From Ferruginibacter sp050611725 (lineage in GTDB: Bacteria > Bacteroidota > Bacteroidia > Chitinophagales > Chitinophagaceae), in NCBI RefSeq assembly GCF_050611725.1, contig NZ_JBODJB010000001.1, positions 186,001-250,000 of the forward strand: a stretch of DNA of 64,000 nt. Reading direction: 5' to 3'. A model generated the notes under the pieces. That model saw only the letters and a program-made list of their open reading frames with translations. It had not been told where the DNA came from and did no database searches. Made by a program: the position numbers and the translations under genes. The number at the start of each line of letters is the position of its first letter. The first letter of the stretch is position 1. Shown piece after piece: positions 8,497-15,954 of this stretch.

Positions 8497-9232
8497 TGGA
8501 TACCCTGTTTTCAAGTTTAGAAATAATTGTTTTCCCTTCTTTGGCGAACTTAGCAAAATAGGCCATCACCGCATCTCTGTATAAATAACCATTGTTGATC
8601 TGCGGAATAGTTTTCAGCATTTCGCATTCATCGCCGCCATTTGCAATATAATCGACCAATGCTATTGTATAGACAGTCGATTCATTCAAAGCAACACCAT
8701 TTATTTTTATATTGATAGCTTTTTTATCTTTTATTTGATAACTCATGCCTGCACAGGGCCAGCCCCCTTTTGCCGCAGCAATATTCAACACCTGTTGTAT
8801 GACCTTTCCTTCCAATTTTTGTAAAACAAGTACATTATCGAACGGAGCTACTTCAAAAATTTTACCTCGGGTAATGCTACCGGCGGCAATAGATGGAAGC
8901 CTGATGGCGCCATAGTTCAAAAAAGCTGCATCTACATTCATTTGGTATTTTTCCTTTGCCATATACAGCATGGCATCAGTCAAAATATTATTCAATGTTC
9001 CTTCAGGAGATTTTTTTTCAAGCACCATGCCCGCAGTTGCAACAAAATCATTCATATTACTATTCACACTATCGCTGTAGGGCTTCAACATTACAGACAA
9101 TTCATTCGTGGGGCGTTCATCAGACTTTATCTTGTAGCCCTTGTATTGAGCAGATTGAGGTTGATAGCGGGTATTGCAGGCATTCAATAAAAAAATTACC
9201 GCAAACAATAAAAGTATATTGGATCTACGCAT
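8486..9232 (-). CDS. 5'-nucleotidase C-terminal domain lipoprotein
   Basis: A 248-residue lipoprotein. The signal LLLFAVIFLLNAC ends in a lipobox whose Cys is near residue 19. The rest matches the 5_nucleotid_C domain of UshA: a GTLNNILTDAML helix, DAAFLNYGAIRLPSIAAGSITRG split over a strand and turn, and DNVLVLQKLEGK. This domain binds the nucleotide base in UshA. Here it is a separate gene followed directly by the metallophosphatase, so together they rebuild a UshA-like enzyme. It probably initiates the operon; TACCTTTC at 9253-9260 (minus) is a near match to a -7 box. Confidence 0.85.
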   Translation of the reverse strand: MRRSNILLLFAVIFLLNACNTRYQPQSAQYKGYKIKSDERPTNELSVMLKPYSDSVNSNMNDFVATAGMVLEKKSPEGTLNNILTDAMLYMAKEKYQMNVDAAFLNYGAIRLPSIAAGSITRGKIFEVAPFDNVLVLQKLEGKVIQQVLNIAAAKGGWPCAGMSYQIKDKKAINIKINGVALNESTVYTIALVDYIANGGDECEMLKTIPQINNGYLYRDAVMAYFAKFAKEGKTIISKLENRVSNAQ

Positions 9233-9325
9233 GAATAAAATGGGGTTAAATGAGCTACGAAAGGTAGGTATATTTTTTTTAATATGATGTCAAAAAAATG
9301 AAAAATAATTACAAATAAATAAGTT

Positions 9326-9333
9326 TACTTTTG
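9326..9333 (+). promoter_or_regulatory. -7 box for the DUF3127 gene
   Basis: TACTTTTG is a perfect TAnnTTTG match 18 bp before the ATG at 9352. Its TTG could be read as an earlier start codon, which argues for the ATG as the true start. Confidence 0.6.
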
Positions 9334-9351
9334 ACCAATAATACAAATACA

Positions 9352-9753
9352 ATGAGCTACGAATTAACGGGCAAATTAGTTGCCAAATATGATACAGTAC
9401 AACGTACAGAAACTTTTAAAACAAGAGAATTTGCTGTTGAAAAGACAGATGAGATTGGTGGCAGAACCATTACCAATTATGCAAAATTTCAATGTATTCA
9501 AGATAAAACAACCATTATCGATAAAGTGAATATTGGCGATGAAATAAAAGTTCATTTTAACATCAAAGGAACCAAGTGGGAAAAAGATGGCAAAACAAAT
9601 TACATCACTAATTTAGACGCATGGCGTATTGAGCAAATTCTGCAGCCCGGTGCTGATGCTCCTGCCAAAGCAGCCATTGATAATGATTATTTAGAACCGC
9701 TTGATACGTTCACATCAGCTTCGCCTGATGCGATCGATGATCTGCCGTTTTAA
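9352..9753 (+). CDS. DUF3127 domain protein
   Basis: A 133-residue protein made of a single DUF3127 domain followed by an acidic tail ending DAIDDLPF. The N-terminus MSYELTGKLVAKYDTVQRT and the GDEIKVHFNIKGTKW...TNLDAWRIE block are characteristic. DUF3127 folds as an OB-like barrel. The acidic tail with terminal DDLPF resembles the C-terminus of single-stranded DNA-binding proteins (DDDIPF), so a nucleic-acid role is attractive; that is inference. The ATG at 9352 was chosen over a TTG at 9331 because the latter lies inside the promoter box. Confidence 0.85.
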   Translation: MSYELTGKLVAKYDTVQRTETFKTREFAVEKTDEIGGRTITNYAKFQCIQDKTTIIDKVNIGDEIKVHFNIKGTKWEKDGKTNYITNLDAWRIEQILQPGADAPAKAAIDNDYLEPLDTFTSASPDAIDDLPF

Positions 9754-9851
9754 GACACTCTTGCCCCTATCCCCTAAAGGGGGATTACGGGTAGATTATG
9801 CAATAGATTTAAGCGAATAAAATTTCCGGGATAAGTATCCGGCGTTATTAT

Positions 9852-11423
9852 ATGCAACAAAAAATTTCTTTAAAAGTACTTCCTTCCGAAGCAGCCAATG
9901 AAGCTGTAATAAAACAACTCATAGCCAATAGCTGTAGTAAAAAATTATCTTCTGTAAGTGGCTATACTATTGCCAAACAATCCATCGATGCAAGAGCCAA
10001 AACCATTTGGGTTAACCTTACAGTTAATGCATTTATTGATGAGCCTTTTCATCAAAGAGAAATTCAATCTTTTAATTTTAAGGATGTACAAAATGCATCT
10101 AAATCAGTTATTATAATTGGCGCCGGACCAGCAGGATTATTTGCAGCATTGCAGTTGATCGAACAAGGCATTAAACCAATCATTCTTGAAAGAGGTAAAG
10201 ATGTAAGAGCAAGGAGAAGGGACCTGGCTGCTTTGAATAAAGAAGGTATTGTAAATCCTGAAAGCAATTATTGTTTTGGCGAAGGAGGTGCCGGCACTTA
10301 CAGCGATGGTAAATTATATACAAGAAGTAATAAACGTGGTGATATTGACAGAATACTGAATCTCTTTGTACACTTTGGTGCCGAAGAAAAAATATTATAC
10401 GAAGCTCATCCGCATATCGGCACTAACAAACTACCGCATATTATAACGGCTATGCGTAAATGCATTACCGATTGTGGAGGCGAATTCTTATTCGAGAAGA
10501 AAGTAATTGACTTTGAGATTGCCGATAACAAAATAAGATCGGTTAAAACAGCGGATGGTAATTCATTCACGGCAGAAGCCATCATTTTAGCTACCGGCCA
10601 TTCTGCCAGAGATATTTTCGAATTACTCCACAGTAAAAATATTTTAATTGAAGCCAAACCTTTTGCCTTAGGCGTAAGGGTTGAACATCCTCAACAATTA
10701 ATTGACAGTGTCCAATATCACTGTTCTTCAAGAGGAGAATTCTTACCTCCGGCTTCGTATAGTTTAGTACAACAGGTAAATGGAAGAGGCGTATTTTCAT
10801 TTTGTATGTGCCCTGGTGGCATTATAGCCCCTGCTGCTACTACTCCGGGAGAGTTGGTAGTAAACGGCTGGAGCCCATCTAAAAGAAATAACCCTTACGC
10901 AAATAGCGGTATGGTTGTACAAATAGAATTAAGCGACGTAATTAAAAATGAAAAGATGAAAGCGGATGCATTAGCAATGATGCGTTTTCAGCAAATGGTT
11001 GAACAAAAAAGTTTTATAGCCGGCGGAGGTAATTTTGTAGCACCCGCTCAACGTATGGTCGATTTTTCTAACAAAAAGCGATCAGCAGATCTGCCAGATT
11101 GTTCTTATCAACCCGGACTTAACAGTTCTCAATTGAATGAAGTTTTACCTGATTTTATTTATAGTGCTTTGGCAAAAGGATTTATTGAGTTTGGTAAAAA
11201 AGTAAAAGGCTATTTCACCAATGATGCAGTAGTAGTAGCTACAGAAAGTCGTACTTCTTCCCCGGTGCGTATTCCTAGAGATGCAGAAACTTTACAACAT
11301 CCACAAATAAAAAATTTATACCCTTGTGCAGAAGGTGCCGGTTATGCAGGTGGCATTGTAAGTGCAGCGATGGATGGAGAGAGAGTGGCGAAACAATTGG
11401 CTGATAAACTTACCAATCTGTAA
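9852..11423 (+). CDS. FAD-dependent dehydrogenase, COG2509 family
   Basis: A 523-residue cytoplasmic flavoprotein. The ~80-residue N-terminal domain precedes an FAD-binding Rossmann motif, IIGAGPAGLFAALQL, at ~88-102, then LERGKDVRARRRD and the family segment YCFGEGGAGTYSDGKLYTR. ATGHSARDIFELL and a C-terminal CAEGAGYAGGIVSAAMDGERVA complete the FAD site. This matches the uncharacterised NAD(FAD)-utilising dehydrogenases of COG2509. The substrate is unknown. It has no operon partner: 98 bp separate it from the DUF3127 gene, with a short CCCCTAAAGGGG hairpin between them. Confidence 0.85.
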   Translation: MQQKISLKVLPSEAANEAVIKQLIANSCSKKLSSVSGYTIAKQSIDARAKTIWVNLTVNAFIDEPFHQREIQSFNFKDVQNASKSVIIIGAGPAGLFAALQLIEQGIKPIILERGKDVRARRRDLAALNKEGIVNPESNYCFGEGGAGTYSDGKLYTRSNKRGDIDRILNLFVHFGAEEKILYEAHPHIGTNKLPHIITAMRKCITDCGGEFLFEKKVIDFEIADNKIRSVKTADGNSFTAEAIILATGHSARDIFELLHSKNILIEAKPFALGVRVEHPQQLIDSVQYHCSSRGEFLPPASYSLVQQVNGRGVFSFCMCPGGIIAPAATTPGELVVNGWSPSKRNNPYANSGMVVQIELSDVIKNEKMKADALAMMRFQQMVEQKSFIAGGGNFVAPAQRMVDFSNKKRSADLPDCSYQPGLNSSQLNEVLPDFIYSALAKGFIEFGKKVKGYFTNDAVVVATESRTSSPVRIPRDAETLQHPQIKNLYPCAEGAGYAGGIVSAAMDGERVAKQLADKLTNL

Positions 11424-11572
11424 AATAACATTCACAATGACTACCGGGACATAAATATTTTTTATACCCATGCAACCATTCTAAATACTTTCCCATCTCG
11501 CAAGTATTGCGAATGCCTTACAACTACTTAAACAACAATTAATTAAGTAAGTTTAATTATTTCATGTTAATT

Positions 11573-13162
11573 ATGAAGATCGTTCAATCATTTTGGTCTT
11601 TACCTGCGCAGAATAATGCCAAAGATGCCCTCAATGGCAGAAATTGCGGTGGCTGGCCTAGCGAAAGACTGCATGCAATGAGTTGGGCTTTTAGTATTTC
11701 CAAATTAAAACAGTTTTATCCTGAAGTAGTATTATACACGGATAAGACTGGCAAGGAATGGTTGATTGATAAACTGAATTTGCCTTATACAAATGTTCAT
11801 AAAGAACTGGATTGCCTGAATACTTATAATCCACTATTATGGGCTTTGCCTAAGATATACACCTATGCAAAACAATCCGAACCTTTCATACATGTTGATG
11901 GTGATGTATATATCTGGGAGAAATTCAGTAATAAATTTGAAAATGCTGAGTTATTAGTTCAAAATTTAGAAGAAAATTACGCTTATTACAAAAAGCCATT
12001 AAAGCAAATTGCCGAACATTTTACTTATCTACCAAACCTACTTCAGGAAGCACTAAATGCTCAATCAAATCAACCATTAATTAGCATTAATGCTGGTGTT
12101 ATTGGCGGGCACAATAATAACTTTTTCGAAGAGCTCAAAACATTTGCATTTGATTTTATTACAAAAAATGCAGTGGTTATTTCAAGGGTAGATGCAGGAG
12201 ACCTTAATATTGTTTTTGAACAATTATGCTGCTATTTATGGGCTAAAAATAAAAATATCCCAATTACCACTTTATTAGAAAATGTAACTGTTGAGTCTGC
12301 AGATCTTATTCGATTTAATACCACGCCGTTACTAAATAAATTTATTCATGTAATTGGATTTGCAAAACAAAACCCCATTGCCTGTAGCCAATTAGAAAGA
12401 AGATTGAAATATGAATTTCCGGAAATGTATACACACATAAATGCATTATATCCGATTGAAAAAATAACGAGTATTCCATTAACAGTTAATAAGGATTATG
12501 ACATTAAAGAAATATTTACAAATACAAATATCATTTTAGATAAACTTACTATCGATTATAAAAATATTGAATTTGAAAGCCTTTGCGATTTAATTGAAGT
12601 CGAGTACAATAAACATTCTACAGAAAACCACTATAAATTATTAAGTGATATATACCAAATAGAAAAGTATAAATATTTAACTCATAAAACCCTTTATAGT
12701 AGCCCTGAGACCTTTACAAAAAATATAGAAGAAAAAACAGAAAAGATTTTAAGAAAATTATATGAAGATAATATAGATGCATTTTTAAGCACAAAATTCA
12801 CATTGGATAAAAATATCTGTCAAATAGCTTATTTAAGTTATCAATATCCAAACCCGATAACAATGGAGGTAATAGAAAGTATTGTAACAGATAAATGCAC
12901 TATTACTGAAAGCAAAAACACACAAATGGTTTTGATACAATCCTTAGGCTATAATGAAAAAGAATTGTATACAAAACCGTTAACTAGTTGGAATGAGTTA
13001 TTGTATTATTTTGATGAGGAAGCATTAACCGGCAACCAATTGATTGATATAATAAAGAAGCGAAATGATTTTGAATACAATGGCACCCAACTTAAAATAG
13101 ATGTTTTGAATTTTTTAAGTAGTAACTGCTTATATTTTTCTTATTTGAAAATAGTAAAATAA
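11573..13162 (+). CDS. DUF6734-like protein, first gene of the bacteriocin-like island
   Basis: About 529 residues. The start MKIVQSFWSLPAQ was preferred; an ATG nine bases earlier is possible. The N-terminal half holds SERLHAMSWAFS, a Trp-rich segment and HVDGDVYIWEKF near residue 106. The DGD triad after a hydrophobic strand resembles the metal- and nucleotide-binding DxD of GT-A glycosyltransferases, and the fold would suit one, but no family rule proves the activity. The C-terminal half (~320-529) is AT-rich, Lys/Asn/Ile-rich and unlike known domains. I associate the N-terminal pattern with DUF6734, a Bacteroidota family; that name is from memory. It precedes a GG-leader peptide and a C39 exporter, so it could modify the peptide or the producer's surface. 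Confidence 0.55.
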   Translation: MKIVQSFWSLPAQNNAKDALNGRNCGGWPSERLHAMSWAFSISKLKQFYPEVVLYTDKTGKEWLIDKLNLPYTNVHKELDCLNTYNPLLWALPKIYTYAKQSEPFIHVDGDVYIWEKFSNKFENAELLVQNLEENYAYYKKPLKQIAEHFTYLPNLLQEALNAQSNQPLISINAGVIGGHNNNFFEELKTFAFDFITKNAVVISRVDAGDLNIVFEQLCCYLWAKNKNIPITTLLENVTVESADLIRFNTTPLLNKFIHVIGFAKQNPIACSQLERRLKYEFPEMYTHINALYPIEKITSIPLTVNKDYDIKEIFTNTNIILDKLTIDYKNIEFESLCDLIEVEYNKHSTENHYKLLSDIYQIEKYKYLTHKTLYSSPETFTKNIEEKTEKILRKLYEDNIDAFLSTKFTLDKNICQIAYLSYQYPNPITMEVIESIVTDKCTITESKNTQMVLIQSLGYNEKELYTKPLTSWNELLYYFDEEALTGNQLIDIIKKRNDFEYNGTQLKIDVLNFLSSNCLYFSYLKIVK

Positions 13163-13192
13163 AAACTGAATTTATAAATAATAAAATAGCTA

Positions 13193-13577
13193 ATGAAAAA
13201 AAATAGAACAGATTGAAATTAGATTAACACTTGTACTAAAGACTATAAAAATACTTATATCAATAGTATTAATAGCAGGTGCTACAAATATAATTTTAAA
13301 ACTTAACTATAAGTATTTTTTATACCTCATGCTATATTGCCTTGCAGGAACATATTTTTTGATTTATGGCTTATATGATGTAATTAAAAATAAAATGTTG
13401 AACCAAGTTAGCTACCATTACCTTTTAAATTTATTTACCAAGTTTAACAAGGGTAATACCAATCCCGAAAAATTTATTTCAATAGCAATAGGGATAATTG
13501 CTTTGATTTTTAGTGTTGCTTTTTTTGTAATCACATTTAAATATTTAAAAAATCCTCAAAGTTACTTTACAAGATAA
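13193..13577 (+). CDS. Small membrane protein with a frameshift in an A8 tract
   Basis: ATG at 13193 is followed by eight A residues (13196-13203) and then a stop, giving only a few codons. With one A fewer, the frame reads MKKIEQIEIRLTLVLKTIK and runs on through 13577 as a ~127-residue protein. Without the shift, the only ATG in the long frame is at 13329, inside a hydrophobic helix, while coding potential clearly extends back to 13197. The protein has three to four hydrophobic helices: KILISIVLIAGATNIIL, YFLYLMLYCLAGTYFLIYGL and IAIGIIALIFSVAFFVITF. It could be an immunity or accessory protein for the neighbouring peptide. Sequencing error, a true mutation, phase variation or slippage could each explain the shift. 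Confidence 0.55.
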
Positions 13578-13669
13578 CTTACAAACACAATCTTACTGGG
13601 AGCATTGTAATGTAGGCCTACTCGAAGTACAAGAGAAAAAGAAGATTACATTATTTTAAATTAAGAAAT

Positions 13670-13864
13670 ATGAAAAGTAAAATGAACCATGTGGGAATGC
13701 AAAAATTAAATTCCCAAGAAATGGAAGTAATTGCAGGAGGTAGCTGCAGTACATCATCGATGGTCGCAGGAGGAATCTTCGCCTTTGGGATGATTTTCAT
13801 AACAGGTGGTGCGGCTGCATGTGCAGCTGTGGGTCTTTATGCAGCATATATGAAAGATTGCTAA
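13670..13864 (+). CDS. Double-glycine leader peptide, bacteriocin-like precursor
   Basis: 64 residues. The leader (1-24) reads MKSKMNHVGMQKLNSQEMEVIAGG, with the hydrophobic/acidic spacing (Leu13, Met18, Val20, Ile21) and GG at 23-24 that C39 peptidases recognise. The predicted core is 40 residues, small and hydrophobic, rich in Gly and Ala, with GxxxG-like spacing (AGGIFAFG, ITGGAAA) and three Cys at core positions 2, 27 and 40. That is the profile of a membrane-active class II bacteriocin or an exported signalling peptide. The Cys residues fit the thioredoxin-fold protein encoded four genes downstream. It lies upstream of the C39 exporter and is followed by a strong hairpin. Activity is inferred, not shown. 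Confidence 0.75.
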   Translation: MKSKMNHVGMQKLNSQEMEVIAGGSCSTSSMVAGGIFAFGMIFITGGAAACAAVGLYAAYMKDC

Positions 13865-13880
13865 AAGAAACACATTTACA

Positions 13881-13916
13881 AATATTTCGGGAACAATTTC
13901 CAGTTCCCGAAATATT
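13881..13916 (+). terminator. Strong hairpin after the precursor gene
   Basis: AATATTTCGGGAAC (13881-13894) pairs perfectly with GTTCCCGAAATATT (13903-13916): a 14-bp stem with an 8-nt loop, then ATTTCG. It lies 16 bp after the precursor stop and 27 bp before the next gene. The trailing T tract is weak, so it may be a partial terminator or an mRNA-stabilising stem that sets a high precursor-to-exporter ratio. Confidence 0.6.
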
Positions 13917-13943
13917 ATTTCGTTACCAAAATTCTTATTAAAC

Positions 13944-14528
13944 ATGCTAGTGGATAATCAAAAAATCGATATTGATTTTATATTAAAAAAAAGAAGATTT
14001 AAAATTAATTGGTATGACTTCCATATATTATATGTCTTGTGCATTTTAACTTATCTCATCCTTATTTTTTGTATTAGTTCTATATTCCCAGTAGCCGACT
14101 CTTATGGAAATCTAATTCCAATAAGAATCTTCGTCTATTTATTGGTTTTTTTATTACAGTTTACATTAGGACTCTTGTACTATAAATATTTATTAAAAAA
14201 CGTTTCATTCAGTGCCTATGAAACATCGCTTACCAAAGAACAAAAATTGAAAATGATTACAAAACTTTTAGAAAAATTTTCATTACCACTCTACAAAACT
14301 AATTCTATAAATATATTTTTTTCCACTTACAAATATGGTCCATTCAAAGTATATTCAAAAGATATTTATTTTATTCTCGATACCAATAATATTTTATTCA
14401 ACATTCGCAATACAAAAGTTGATATTTTTTATATAATACCCGATAAAAAAGCAAACTTGATTAAACAAGAATTGATTAACCTAATAAATAATTCAATTAA
14501 TGCAACAAATAAAATAAAAAATAACTAA
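13944..14528 (+). CDS. Membrane protein of the bacteriocin-like island, unknown function
   Basis: 194 residues. A Lys/Arg-rich N-terminus (LKKRRFKINWYDF) precedes two transmembrane helices, YVLCILTYLILIFCISSIF (~30-48) and IFVYLLVFLLQFTLGLLYY (~62-80), and a soluble C-terminal domain of about 110 residues. There is no signal peptide or recognised motif. The two-helix hairpin plus cytosolic domain resembles the layout of PH-like (bPH) or immunity-type proteins, but I cannot assign a family. Its position directly after the precursor and hairpin makes self-immunity a reasonable guess. Confidence 0.6.
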   Translation: MLVDNQKIDIDFILKKRRFKINWYDFHILYVLCILTYLILIFCISSIFPVADSYGNLIPIRIFVYLLVFLLQFTLGLLYYKYLLKNVSFSAYETSLTKEQKLKMITKLLEKFSLPLYKTNSINIFFSTYKYGPFKVYSKDIYFILDTNNILFNIRNTKVDIFYIIPDKKANLIKQELINLINNSINATNKIKNN

Positions 14529-14564
14529 GAATATTTTTTGTACCGATAATCAATTTTTAAAAAA

Positions 14565-15218
14565 ATGAATGAATTCAATATTGAAATTCTTACAATAAAA
14601 AAAAGAAATTATTTTTGTGGGATAACGATTTTTATATATGCAATAACATTTTTTATCGAGTATTTTTTTTATACTGATTCGGTTTATTATAGTACTTATA
14701 CTGAACAGCTAAGTTTAGAAAAAGTACAAGAAATATTAGATAGCGAAAAAAAGTATCGATGGTTAGGTTATTTGATTATCCCAATTTCATTGATTTTAAA
14801 GGTACTATACAATAGCTTCTGGGTTACAATAGGCTCCCTATTAAATAATGAAAGAAGTAGTTTTAAACACAATTACAATATTTGCTTAAAAGCAGAGTAT
14901 GTTTTTGTATTAAGGCTTTTAGTGAAATTTTGTTGTTTAGTAATTTATAAACCGGTAAATACCTTGTATGATTTAGCTTTTGTACCGGGTGCATTATCAA
15001 ATTTATTTCCAATAAGTAGCACACCGCAATGGTATCAATATCCATTACAAACTATCAATATTTGGGAGCTTCTATATTGTTTTGTGGGCACATCTATGTA
15101 TGCCATACAACATAATGTTAGTAAATCAAAAGCCGCAGCCATGTTTTGCATCCCTTATTTAATTGGCCTTGCAATATGGGTATTAATAGTAGTTTTTTTT
15201 ACACTACAATTTTCTTAG
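14565..15218 (+). CDS. Polytopic membrane protein of the bacteriocin-like island
   Basis: 217 residues with about five hydrophobic segments: FCGITIFIYAITFFIEYFF, a WLGYLIIPISLILKVLY helix, YVFVLRLLVKFCCLVIY, WELLYCFVGTSMYAIQ and a C-terminal LIGLAIWVLIVVFFTLQF. The order of helices and the SKSKAAAMFCIPYLIG pattern recall Yip1-like membrane proteins of peptide-export loci; that is a resemblance only. It ends one base before the thioredoxin-like gene, so the two are surely co-transcribed. GC content is very low: I count 11 G/C in 14581-14640. Confidence 0.65.
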   Translation: MNEFNIEILTIKKRNYFCGITIFIYAITFFIEYFFYTDSVYYSTYTEQLSLEKVQEILDSEKKYRWLGYLIIPISLILKVLYNSFWVTIGSLLNNERSSFKHNYNICLKAEYVFVLRLLVKFCCLVIYKPVNTLYDLAFVPGALSNLFPISSTPQWYQYPLQTINIWELLYCFVGTSMYAIQHNVSKSKAAAMFCIPYLIGLAIWVLIVVFFTLQFS

Positions 15219-15219
15219 C

Positions 15220-15735
15220 ATGAAATGGAAAAGAATAATCCCGGTTTTATCAATAATAATTTCAACGACGGCCTTTTTACTGATCAATATAACTAAGTCA
15301 TTAAAGAGCAAAAACGCTATTGAAAAAAAAATTGCTACGCTACCCACCTTTGAATTTTATAATTTGCAAAAGCAAAAATTTACCAAAGATTCGATACAAG
15401 CAAATAGACCCACGTTATTCATACTCTATAATTCAGATTGTGAGCATTGTCAATACGAAGCTTCAGAAATCACAAAGTTTGCAAACGCATTTAAAACAAC
15501 TAATATTTTATTTATATCCAATCAACCCTATCCAGAAATCAATCAGTTTGATAGCATCTATCATCTTACACAATACCCATTTATTAAATTATTAAAAGAT
15601 AGTACCGATAATTTTTATAAAATATTTGGTACATCTGTGGTACCCTCACTGATCATATATAACAGCAAGAGTGAATTAGTAAAAAATTATAAAGGAGAGG
15701 TAAACGTTCTAAAAGTTATCGACCAATTGAAATAA
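15220..15735 (+). CDS. Membrane-anchored thioredoxin-like (TlpA/AhpC-type) protein
   Basis: 171 residues. An N-terminal anchor (IIPVLSIIISTTAFLLINI) is followed by a thioredoxin fold facing the periplasm. The redox motif is CEHC at residues 74-77 in LYNSDCEHCQYEAS, and the cis-proline lies in TSVVPSLIIY near residue 140. It could act as a disulfide oxidoreductase or reductant for envelope proteins. In this locus the obvious substrate is the three-Cys precursor peptide. It starts one base after the previous stop and is followed six bases later by the next small gene. The family assignment is firm; the partner is inferred. Confidence 0.8.
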   Translation: MKWKRIIPVLSIIISTTAFLLINITKSLKSKNAIEKKIATLPTFEFYNLQKQKFTKDSIQANRPTLFILYNSDCEHCQYEASEITKFANAFKTTNILFISNQPYPEINQFDSIYHLTQYPFIKLLKDSTDNFYKIFGTSVVPSLIIYNSKSELVKNYKGEVNVLKVIDQLK

Positions 15736-15740
15736 AAAAT

Positions 15741-15923
15741 ATGAAAAAAATAAAATATTTTCTATGGGCACTTATAATTATTTCTGAATTACTAGTGATA
15801 AATAATTTATTGACGTTATATAAAGTAGAAAACAAGTATTCATTTATTGCAGGTATTATTATGTTTAGTGGAAATGCAGGCTTTGTTTTTTATTTAGCAA
15901 GAAAATCTACAAAAAGAAAATAA
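15741..15923 (+). CDS. Small two-helix membrane protein
   Basis: 60 residues with two hydrophobic helices, KYFLWALIIISELLVINNLL and FIAGIIMFSGNAGFVFYLA, and a basic tail RKSTKRK. It lies between the thioredoxin-like gene and the exporter, in tight operon spacing. Size and topology suit an immunity protein or an exporter accessory subunit. No family is recognised. Confidence 0.55.
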   Translation: MKKIKYFLWALIIISELLVINNLLTLYKVENKYSFIAGIIMFSGNAGFVFYLARKSTKRK

Positions 15924-15954
15924 TCATTCCATAAATTACTAATAAAATAAACGA

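Noticed and set aside
9331..9351. TTG start for the DUF3127 gene at 9331
   Set aside because: The TTG is part of the TACTTTTG promoter box, and the family N-terminus begins at the ATG at 9352.
13329..13577. An 82-residue gene starting at ATG 13329
   Set aside because: Coding sequence clearly continues upstream to 13197 in the same frame, and 13329 falls within a membrane helix; the A8 frameshift model fits better.
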